Shown here one piece after another: positions 1 to 6,216 of a stretch of 13,553 nt of DNA. The notes beneath the pieces are model-generated. The model worked only from the letters and a program-made list of their open reading frames with translations. It did no database searches and was not told where the DNA came from. Position numbers and translations under genes: made by a program. Position 1 is the first letter of the stretch, and each line of letters begins with the position of its first letter. The stretch lies in NCBI GenBank assembly GCA_964438605.1, contig CAYTKT010000053.1:1-13553 (forward strand). The letters are read 5' to 3'. This DNA comes from Alangreenwoodia sp964438605 (GTDB taxonomy: Bacteria > Bacillota > Clostridia > Peptostreptococcales > Anaerovoracaceae).

Positions 1-93
1 CGTATGGATCATCTTTTTATTCAGCTGTTCAACTTCATATTACAATTAACCTAAAAAAGAAATTATCTCTATTTTTTTTGAGTGCTTTTATAG

Positions 94-756
94 AAAAAGA
101 TTTGCGAAGTACATGGAAAAGGTAACGGAATCAGGCAGATTGATAATTTAATTATTACACATTTTGACAAGGATCACGTCGGGGGGGGGGCGGCTGATTT
201 AATGGAAAAATACAACATCGGAATGGTTTATCAGCCGGATTACAGTGCAGGTGAGGAAACTTCCAGGGCATACCGGAGATATGTCAAGTAGCTGAGAAAA
301 TCGACGACTCATTCCGTAACGGTGAAAGCGGTGGAAGGAATCGTTGTGGGAGAGGCTGTTTTGACAGTTTATCCGCCAAAAAAACTCGAATATGATGAAG
401 ATAAGGACAATAACCGTTCTCTTGTAATCACGCTCGAATATGGAACTGTCAGGATGTTGTTTGCCGGAGATGCAGAGCGGGAACGTATCGAGGAGGTTAT
501 AACGCAAATTGACGATTTACAATTCGATCTGCTTAAGGTGCCACATCATGGTCATTATGAAAAGAATTCAGCAAAGCTGTTTCGTGCTGTAATGCCGGAA
601 TATGCTGTAATTTGCGTGGATCGTGAGGACAAAAATGACGGACCGGACGAGGAAGTAATTGAGGCTTTGGAACAATACGGCGCTCAGGTGATGGTTACGG
701 GTGACGGTGCTGTTCACTGCGTCAGCGACGGAAAAAAGTTGTCGGTATCGCAATAG
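94..756 (+). pseudogene. Decayed ComEC-like metallo-beta-lactamase-fold hydrolase
   Basis: Reading frame 1 encodes a clear MBL-fold remnant. It contains the metal-binding motif THFDKDHVGGG (about 154-189), then FAGDAE, and KVPHHGH near 535-555, followed by the usual C-terminal stretch (PEYAVICVD, DEEVIEAL, VTGDGAV). These are features of the MBL domain of ComEC and of its stand-alone secreted or cytosolic relatives. The frame is interrupted by TAG at 289-291. Reading across it needs either a stop-codon substitution or a missing base near 289 compensated by an extra A in the A run at 297-300. The N-terminal strands, including the usual GQGD and IDGG region, are absent: a stop sits at 91-93 and no frame in 1-93 restores them. 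The remaining open part (322-756, GTG) lacks the metal ligands and is unlikely to be active. It is the only gene here on the plus strand. Family assignment is confident; the biological substrate is unknown. Confidence 0.8.
181..190 (+). repeat. G10 homopolymer inside the metal-binding motif
   Basis: Ten consecutive G residues encode the glycines right after the DHV of the MBL metal-binding motif. The tract is in frame at this length and adds one glycine relative to the common DHVGG pattern. A single-base change in length would shift the frame. Such runs are prone to replication slippage and also to sequencing error. Confidence 0.85.
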
Positions 757-1046
757 GAAATGTAAAAGCGACAAGAGATAAGCGAACGGATGGCGGTATT
801 GTCGCGGGACACCGGTTCCCTAAAATGTATGTTAAAAACTGGATAGAGGCGAGGCACAGGGCAGAAAACGTGCACCGAAAGTCAGATAAAAGCGAAGTAC
901 AAGGCCGAAAACACGTGTTGAAAATCCAACCGGCCAAACAGTCCGTCGGAGGAGACGGACTGCCTGGCCGGTTTCAGGATGTGCAAGGAGTCAGGCCAAT
1001 CAACGGAATCTAATTAGATACTGACAGAGATAAGACGTTTTGGAAA
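757..1046. other. Intergenic stretch between MBL remnant and DUF951 gene
   Basis: These 290 bases separate the convergent MBL remnant and DUF951 gene. The open frames here have no recognisable protein motifs or good ribosome binding sites. The stretch holds one strong hairpin (930-971) and a ten-base palindrome AACACGTGTT near 909-918. I see no promoter or RNA gene. Confidence 0.6.
930..971. terminator. Strong hairpin, possible bidirectional terminator
   Basis: The arms 930-936 and 965-971 (CCGGCCA/TGGCCGG) plus 939-947 and 954-962 (CAGTCCGTC/GACGGACTG) pair perfectly. A two-by-two internal loop (AA/CC) separates them and the loop is six bases. It lies between the ends of two convergent genes, about 75 bases past the DUF951 stop. 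On the minus strand it is followed by TTGGATTTTC, a poor U-tract, and on the plus strand only by TTTC. A role as shared terminator fits the position, but the tail is not canonical. Confidence 0.55.
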
Positions 1047-1268
1047 TCATTCTGAAGTAGGCCGTTGGTCGGAAGATGATTTTAGCGAATTATGAATTTT
1101 TACGATACTTTTTTCGAGTTTAGGACGCGCGATCCTCATTTGAGAACCGCAATTAAGGCATCGAATTCTGAAATCCATGCCGACGCGCAGGACTTCAAAC
1201 ATCTTGCCGCCACAGGGATGCTGTTTTCTGAGTTCGATGATGTCGCCGATGTTAAGTTTGAGTGGCAT
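1047..1268 (-). CDS. DUF951 family small zinc-binding-like protein
   Basis: The 73-residue product matches the DUF951 pattern: a short beta-rich N-terminus (LNIGDIIELRK), then KQHPCGG with Cys19, the core FEVLRVGMDFRIRC, and a second cysteine pair (Cys37, Cys40) in RCLNCG, ending in a basic stretch (ARPKLEK). The three cysteines with His17 could bind a metal; that is inference. The family is found across Bacillota, often near serS or the chromosome-partitioning genes, and its function is not established. The ATG at 1268 is preceded by AAAGGAC at suitable distance, so the start is well supported. The last 17 or so residues (from KIHNS) are Ser-rich and look like a poorly conserved tail. It follows serS on the same strand after 223 bases that contain hairpins, so it may have its own transcript, although I see no convincing promoter. 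Confidence 0.9.
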   Translation of the reverse strand: MPLKLNIGDIIELRKQHPCGGKMFEVLRVGMDFRIRCLNCGSQMRIARPKLEKSIVKIHNSLKSSSDQRPTSE

Positions 1269-1341
1269 AATACTTGTCCTTTACATAAAAGCCGAGGATG
1301 AGCAAAACTTCAATCTGCTTCCAGGAGTAATCAATATTTAA

Positions 1342-1380
1342 CGAACCATGGTTTATGAACAAGTTATTCATTATGGTTCG
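1342..1380. other. Imperfect inverted repeat
   Basis: CGAACCAT (1342-1349) pairs with ATGGTTCG (1373-1380). An inner ATGAA/TTCAT pair (1355-1359 and 1367-1371) continues the stem across an asymmetric internal loop. It lies about 110 bases after the serS stop and 75 bases before the DUF951 start. No T-run follows on either strand. It could be an RNA processing site, a weak terminator or a leader structure. Confidence 0.4.
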
Positions 1381-1434
1381 CTATTTTAAAAGATGCATTT
1401 TGCTTCACCCTGATAAAAGTTACTTTATTAGTTG

Positions 1435-1458
1435 TGTTAAAATCCGACAGATCGGGAT
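1435..1458 (-). terminator. Possible weak serS terminator
   Basis: On the minus strand, about 34 bases past the serS stop, a short bulged stem (1442-1447 with 1452-1458) is followed by TTTTAAC. The stem is only about six pairs, so efficiency would be low. Confidence 0.3.
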
Positions 1459-1491
1459 ATTCTCAAATCGCTCGACTTTTTTAATTATTGT

Positions 1492-2766
1492 TTATTTAAT
1501 CATGTCAATACCGCCCATGTAAGGCCTTAGAACTTCAGGAATCGTTACGGAACCATCCTCATTCTGATAATTTTCAAGAATTGCGGCAAAAGTTCTGCCT
1601 ACAGCCAGACCGGACCCGTTGAGCGTGTGGACAAACTCAGGCTTCGCTTTTGGTTCGCGGCGGAATCTGATATTTGCGCGGCGCGCCTGAAAATCTTCAA
1701 AGTTGCTGCAGGAGGAAATTTCTACGTATCTGCCATAGCTCGGCATCCAGACTTCTATATCGTAAGTCTTTGCGGAACTGAAACCAGTATCACCTGTACA
1801 AAGAACGATGACACGATATGGAATTTTAAGAGCCTGGAGAACGGATTCAGCATCGTTCGTCAACTTTTCTAATTCTTCATAAGATGTTTCAGGAGCTACC
1901 ATTTTTACCATTTCAACTTTGTTGAACTGATGCTGTCGGATCAGACCGCGTGTGTCACGGCCGGCAGAACCGGCTTCTTTACGGAAACAAGGCGTATAGG
2001 CAGTGTAGTAAATGGGAAGCTCGGCACCATCGATAATTTCGTCACCACGCAGGTTTGTAACCGGAACTTCGGCGGTCGGGATCAGAAATTCATCTTTGTC
2101 CGGAATATAGAACATATCGTCTTCGAATTTCGGAAGCTGGCCTGTGCCTGTCATTGCGGTGCGACCGACCATGAACGGCGGCAGAATTTCCGTGTAGCCC
2201 TGTTCGCCAGTATGAAGGTCAAGCATGAAGTTAATCAGAGCTCTTTCGAGACGAGCACCGAGCCCCTTGTATACCGTGAATCTTGCGCCGGACAGCTTTG
2301 CGGCTCTGTCGAAGTCGAGGATGTCAAGGCTGGTACCGATGTCCCAGTGGGCTTTAAATTCAAAGTCAAAATCGCGCGGTTTCCCCCATTTTCTGACTTC
2401 GGCGTTTCCGGAATCGTCTTTTCCTACAGGGATTTCGGGATTCGGCGTGTTGGGAATGCCGAGCAGCAGATCACGCAGCTTGGTCTGGACAGCTTTCACC
2501 TGTTCATCAAGACCAGCGATTTCGGCAGAGAGCTTTTTCATTTCTGCCATGAGTTCTGTCGTATCCTGGCCGGCTTTCTTCATTTTAGGAATCTCTCTGG
2601 AATCTCGATTCTGCTTTGCTTTCAGAGTTTCAACTTCACCGAGCAATTCCCGTCTTTTATCGTCAAGCTCAACGGCACGCGCGATGTTGTAATCGCCGTT
2701 TCCTCTCGATTCAACGGCTTTTTTTACATTTTCGAAATCCTCGCGGATTCGTTTGATATCTAACAT
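1492..2766 (-). CDS. serS: Seryl-tRNA synthetase
   Basis: This class II aminoacyl-tRNA synthetase activates serine with ATP and loads it onto tRNA-Ser (and tRNA-Sec if present) in the cytoplasm. The 424 residues match the usual bacterial length. Residues 1-110 form the N-terminal helical arm, including a Lys/Glu-rich coiled coil (about 30-100) that grips the long variable arm of tRNA-Ser. The catalytic core follows. The serine-recognition motif TAE is at 231-233. Motif 2 is FRKEAGSAGRDTRG with RQHQF at about 261-281. Motif 3 is GLAVGRTFAAILENYQ at 386-401, with the ATP-binding Arg391. All key residues appear intact. The start was set at the ATG at 2764-2766 (MLDIKRIRED) because GGAGGA lies eight bases upstream; an in-frame ATG at 2790 would put this ribosome site inside the gene. 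A good promoter stands immediately upstream, so it is probably the first gene of its transcript. No T-box leader is visible. Confidence 0.97.
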   Translation of the reverse strand: MLDIKRIREDFENVKKAVESRGNGDYNIARAVELDDKRRELLGEVETLKAKQNRDSREIPKMKKAGQDTTELMAEMKKLSAEIAGLDEQVKAVQTKLRDLLLGIPNTPNPEIPVGKDDSGNAEVRKWGKPRDFDFEFKAHWDIGTSLDILDFDRAAKLSGARFTVYKGLGARLERALINFMLDLHTGEQGYTEILPPFMVGRTAMTGTGQLPKFEDDMFYIPDKDEFLIPTAEVPVTNLRGDEIIDGAELPIYYTAYTPCFRKEAGSAGRDTRGLIRQHQFNKVEMVKMVAPETSYEELEKLTNDAESVLQALKIPYRVIVLCTGDTGFSSAKTYDIEVWMPSYGRYVEISSCSNFEDFQARRANIRFRREPKAKPEFVHTLNGSGLAVGRTFAAILENYQNEDGSVTIPEVLRPYMGGIDMIK

Positions 2767-2774
2767 TTTATCAG

Positions 2775-2780
2775 TCCTCC
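2775..2780 (-). promoter_or_regulatory. serS ribosome binding site
   Basis: GGAGGA on the minus strand is eight bases before the ATG at 2766. It decides the start against the in-frame ATG at 2790. Confidence 0.8.
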
Positions 2781-2788
2781 GATTCTTC

Positions 2789-2804
2789 AATTATTTGAAT
2801 AATT
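2789..2804. promoter_or_regulatory. Palindrome overlapping serS -10, possible operator
   Basis: AATTATT (2789-2795) and AATAATT (2798-2804) form a perfect inverted repeat around TG. It covers part of the -10 box and the predicted start point of serS. Such a position suits a repressor site, but AT-rich DNA makes chance palindromes common. Confidence 0.35.
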
Positions 2805-2830
2805 AAACATACGGTTTGTTTTTATGTCGA
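2802..2830 (-). promoter_or_regulatory. serS promoter
   Basis: On the minus strand TCGACA (2825-2830) is followed by exactly 17 bases and TTTAAT (2802-2807), each one base from the sigma-A consensus. Transcription would begin near 2795, giving a short leader of about 30 bases that carries the ribosome site. A 16-base palindrome (2789-2804) overlaps the -10 box and the start point. Confidence 0.65.
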
Positions 2831-2916
2831 GTGCCTGCCTCGTGAGAAATGGGGTGGATTATTATTCTGCCGAAGCATGCGTAAGGAACGCGTGAAGTTT
2901 ACAATTGTTTTGGATA

Positions 2917-2960
2917 ACCGGTCGAAGCGTCGAACTGCTACGTTCGACGCTTCGACCGGT
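2917..2960. terminator. Perfect 19-bp stem hairpin after UPF0182 gene
   Basis: The arms 2917-2935 and 2942-2960 are perfectly complementary over 19 bases with a six-base loop. The hairpin lies 53 bases past the stop of the UPF0182 gene and upstream of the serS promoter, where a terminator is expected. No T-run follows on the minus strand (TATCCAAAAC), so it may stop transcription by an unusual route or stabilise the mRNA end. Confidence 0.55.
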
Positions 2961-3012
2961 ATCGCATGGATGTTGTGCATAACACATCAAGTCATCAGTT
3001 ATTTGACTGGCT

Positions 3013-6000
3013 TCACGCAGCCGCGGTCATTTGCTTGAGATAGCCGTTAAGTTCTTCAAGATATTGTCCATAAGCCGCCCAGTCGCCATTTTTTTGGGAT
3101 TCCACCGCATTGTCATAAGCCTCCGAGGCTTTGGCCGCCAGTTCTCCGAGGGAGAGAGAGCTGGTGTCAGGCGAAGATGTAGATCCATCCGTAGCCCCAG
3201 TTGTTGTACTGTCCGGAGATCCGGGAGTTTCTGAAGTGTCAGCCGGTTCCCCGTTCGGCGTGTAATTCGGGTCAAGTGAGAATAGCTCGATCAAAGCTTC
3301 CGCCAGCGTTTCCTTGTAGGCAATTCTGTCCTCAAAGGCCACGATAACGCGCTTGACTTCCGGCAGGCTTGTGTCGGAAGATGATTCGAGGTAGACAGGT
3401 TCCACATAGAGCAGGGAATCATTGATCGGGATTACGAACATATCTCCCCGCGTATATGTCGATCCGGACGAGTTCCAGAGGGAGAAATCCTGAGAAATTT
3501 TCGTATTCTGGTCGATCTGGGATTCTATCTGCATCGGTCCGTAGACTACCTTATCTTTTGGTAAGCGGTAAAGCACGAGCTGGCCGTAATTGTCACCGTC
3601 GCTGCGGGCGATGAGCAGACCCGTCATGTTTTTTTTGCCATTCGGTGTGAATGGAATAGACGAGATGAATTCCTCAGACGTTTCATTCGGAAGTCTCATA
3701 ATATAGTAGTTTGGTTCCATTTCTTTCTCCGCTTGGCCGTAAACTTCTGTGGCAATGCTCCATCTGTCCTCATTCTGGTAGAAGACGGCGATGTCGTTCA
3801 TATGATAGCGTTGGTATATATTGGCCTGAATAGCAAAGAGAGTATCTGGATATCGGATATGTTTCGACAGATCCTCCGGCATTTCCGAAATATCTTTGAT
3901 CAGGCCAGGATAAATTTTAGTTATCGTTTCGGCAATCGGCTCATCAGAAACCTGATAGAAATTCACTGAACCGTTATAAGCATCGATAACGACTTTAATC
4001 GGATTTCTGATATAGTTTACAGAGAAACCGTCTAAACCGTCTTCGACACTGTAAGTCCTTGAGTATGGATAATAGCTGCTTGTCGTGTAGGCGTCCAGCA
4101 TCCAGTAGAGTCGACCACTTTCCGAAACGACGATATACGGATCGGCGTCATAATGGAGAAATGGGGCCAGCTTTGTAACGCGGTCGATGATATTTCTGTC
4201 ATAAAGGATCTTCGAATCACTGTTGATATTCGTGGAGACGAGAATCCGGATGTTCTTTTCTTTGATTGCATAAAATATACGTTTTAGCAAGGAAAGGCGG
4301 ACGCCGCTTTTTCCCTCGTAATGCGTATAGACGTTGGATGTGCCGCTCGGATAGTCGAATTCTTTCTCACTTGTGTTCGTGATGACATAATCGTTTGTGG
4401 ATTCGCCGAAATAGATTTCAGGTCGCGTAATTTTAATATCATCTGTATCTGATTCCGGCGGGATGTTGTCGACAAGCATCTTCGGTTGTCCCGTAGCCGT
4501 TATTGCGTCCACGCGAGACAGCGTAATGCCGTAGCCGTGGGTGTATTTAAGGTGTCTTGAGAGCCAGGAAACGTCTTCGTCGAGATTATCATAATTAATT
4601 TCTCTGGCGGAGAGAAACGTCTGAGTATATTCGTCGTTAATCTGATAGCGGTCAACGTCAACGTCAAAGAAGTTATAGTAGGCCCTTATACTCTGGGTCT
4701 GGTTGTAAAACTGAAGGGATGGTGAGAAATCGTTGATTCGCACGTTTGAGAGCGTCGGCGAATTTTCCAGAATATCTTCCGCATTCAAACTGCTGCTGGC
4801 AGGGAATTCGATTTCGTTCACGTTATCGAGATCGTATGCTTTCTGTGTGAATTCGATATTGCTTTTGATATACGGGGATTCTTTGTTCAGTTCGTCCGGA
4901 GAAACGTAGAGCGATTGAACAGCGGAACCCAGGAGGGCCGCTGCAATTGATACGACGATCGTGACGACCGGAAGAACGAGCATTTTTTTAAAGCTGTTCT
5001 TTTTCGTAAAAATGATGATGCCAACAGCTGAGAGAATGGCCAGGACAGCTTCCACACGGTATGCCCAGAGGGTGATGTGAATATCGGTGTAACCGGCGCC
5101 TACAACGGTACCTACGTCAGAATAGAGCAATGTAAATTGACGCAGGAGAAATGTGGAAGCGATCGCTAACAAAAAGAGGACAGCCAGAATCACGAGTTGT
5201 CGTTTTGCAATGCTCATCAGGATAGCCATGTTTCCGTTGCCGGACTGAAAGGATGATCTTCCGTCTGTTTGTCCGTTGTTTCCGTCGCTGCCATCCGACC
5301 CCACGTTTTTGCCGAACATTCGGGTCCATTGGGACCATGGAGATTGGTGTTGCTGTTCGTTTTGGCTGTTTTCCCCACTTTGAGCGTTCTGATCAGACGA
5401 CCAGTTGCTGGAATTGTTCTGCCAGCTGTTGTCGTCAATGACTTCCGCGTATTCGATGTTGTCATGCGTTTGTTGCCGATCGAAGACCAATGGACGCCGT
5501 GCTGCTATCAGGTAGGCGTAATAGAGGAGTGTAAGCAGCAGAAACCCGAAGATAACCGATACAGCCATGCTGTTAATTGAATTCAGCAAGGCCAGCTTGA
5601 AGACGTAAAATGACACGTCATTATGGAAAATCGGGTCAGTAATATTAAAATCAGTACTATTCATGGCGTACAAAATCTGCTGCCAGAGAGTAGTAGCAAT
5701 GAGCAAAGAAAAGATCAGCGAAAAGACGGCACTGAAGATGTGTGTCATTCGTGACATTGATTTGTCGGAAACGTTGCTATTCGCCGTTTCTACTTTTTTT
5801 ACGTATTCTTTTTTGAGAACACGCAGGTAGAGTTCTGAAAGGAGCAGGATGATGACGAACGCCGGTATGCCGATTTTCAGCTCTGTAAATAATTTTTTCA
5901 AGAAAACCTGAGTGTATCCCAAATCCTGGAACCACCAGTAATCGGTGACAAAATTGACGATGGTTCCAAAACATAAAATGATAACAAGTAGTATGAGAAT

Positions 6001-6087
6001 CACGGAAAATATGCCGATTCTGCGGCGATTTTCATTCTTGCTGTCTTGTTTTTTTTCTGTTTTCTGTTTGCGGTTGATTATTCGCAT
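3013..6087 (-). CDS. UPF0182 family membrane protein
   Basis: The 1024-residue product belongs to the UPF0182 (COG1615) family, whose role is not established. After a basic N-terminus it has about seven membrane segments: 24-47, 72-90, 115-138, 165-190, 290-315, 340-358 and 370-390. The family hallmark YWWFQDLGYTQVF follows the first segment at 50-62. About 630 residues after the last segment are predicted to lie outside the membrane. They end in a Pro/Ser/Thr/Asp-rich linker (about 943-976) and a helical end with the motif GDWAAYG, typical of the family. A low-complexity Asn/Gln/Ser/Gly insert (about 215-290) lies between segments 4 and 5, on the predicted cytoplasmic side. The ATG at 6087 follows CAGGAG at good distance. 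The gene is 129 bases downstream of the zinc-ribbon gene on the same strand and may be cotranscribed with it. Family assignment is strong; function is unknown. Confidence 0.92.
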   Translation of the reverse strand: MRIINRKQKTEKKQDSKNENRRRIGIFSVILILLVIILCFGTIVNFVTDYWWFQDLGYTQVFLKKLFTELKIGIPAFVIILLLSELYLRVLKKEYVKKVETANSNVSDKSMSRMTHIFSAVFSLIFSLLIATTLWQQILYAMNSTDFNITDPIFHNDVSFYVFKLALLNSINSMAVSVIFGFLLLTLLYYAYLIAARRPLVFDRQQTHDNIEYAEVIDDNSWQNNSSNWSSDQNAQSGENSQNEQQHQSPWSQWTRMFGKNVGSDGSDGNNGQTDGRSSFQSGNGNMAILMSIAKRQLVILAVLFLLAIASTFLLRQFTLLYSDVGTVVGAGYTDIHITLWAYRVEAVLAILSAVGIIIFTKKNSFKKMLVLPVVTIVVSIAAALLGSAVQSLYVSPDELNKESPYIKSNIEFTQKAYDLDNVNEIEFPASSSLNAEDILENSPTLSNVRINDFSPSLQFYNQTQSIRAYYNFFDVDVDRYQINDEYTQTFLSAREINYDNLDEDVSWLSRHLKYTHGYGITLSRVDAITATGQPKMLVDNIPPESDTDDIKITRPEIYFGESTNDYVITNTSEKEFDYPSGTSNVYTHYEGKSGVRLSLLKRIFYAIKEKNIRILVSTNINSDSKILYDRNIIDRVTKLAPFLHYDADPYIVVSESGRLYWMLDAYTTSSYYPYSRTYSVEDGLDGFSVNYIRNPIKVVIDAYNGSVNFYQVSDEPIAETITKIYPGLIKDISEMPEDLSKHIRYPDTLFAIQANIYQRYHMNDIAVFYQNEDRWSIATEVYGQAEKEMEPNYYIMRLPNETSEEFISSIPFTPNGKKNMTGLLIARSDGDNYGQLVLYRLPKDKVVYGPMQIESQIDQNTKISQDFSLWNSSGSTYTRGDMFVIPINDSLLYVEPVYLESSSDTSLPEVKRVIVAFEDRIAYKETLAEALIELFSLDPNYTPNGEPADTSETPGSPDSTTTGATDGSTSSPDTSSLSLGELAAKASEAYDNAVESQKNGDWAAYGQYLEELNGYLKQMTAAA

Positions 6088-6158
6088 TTTAACTCCTGAC
6101 TGTGCCGTTTCGCAGCGCGGACACGTTAATAAAAATTTGAAATATTTGAATAATATGA

Positions 6159-6195
6159 ATCAGTCAATCAGGATCTTGTGTGCATCCTGACTGAT
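6159..6195 (-). terminator. Intergenic hairpin between zinc-ribbon and UPF0182 genes
   Basis: ATCAGT (6159-6164) and CAGGAT (6169-6174) pair with ATCCTG (6184-6189) and ACTGAT (6190-6195), with a four-base bulge. It starts 21 bases past the zinc-ribbon stop. On the minus strand it is followed by an AT-rich stretch without a clean T-run. It may be a partial terminator that lowers expression of the downstream gene, or an mRNA stabilising stem. Confidence 0.4.
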
Positions 6196-6216
6196 ATAAA
6201 TAGCTTCTTAATCTTA

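Larger units (their letters stand above)
1269..1491. other. serS-DUF951 intergenic region with hairpins
   Basis: This AT-rich gap contains two inverted repeats (1342-1380 and 1442-1458), described separately. No open frame with a ribosome binding site is visible. The TTGAAG/TTTTAT pair upstream of DUF951 would place the transcription start inside its ribosome binding site, so I do not call it a promoter. Confidence 0.5.

Noticed and set aside
825..1013. Plus-strand frame of 62 codons after the MBL remnant
   Set aside because: It runs through the hairpin at 930-971 and has no ribosome site or recognisable sequence.
1285..1313. Possible DUF951 promoter (TTGAAG with TTTTAT)
   Set aside because: The predicted start point would lie within the ribosome binding site, and the -10 match is poor.
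1930..2763. Plus-strand frame of 277 codons opposite serS
   Set aside because: It is the antisense shadow of a clear housekeeping gene; its product has no coherent domain.
2767..2790. Longer serS start at the ATG at 2790
   Set aside because: The GGAGGA site at 2775-2780 would fall within the coding region, and known family members begin at the MLDI position.
2840..2875. GGGGTGG on the plus strand near serS, resembling a T-box antiterminator core
   Set aside because: It is on the wrong strand for serS, lacks the rest of the conserved T-box sequence, and the predicted serS leader is only about 30 bases long.
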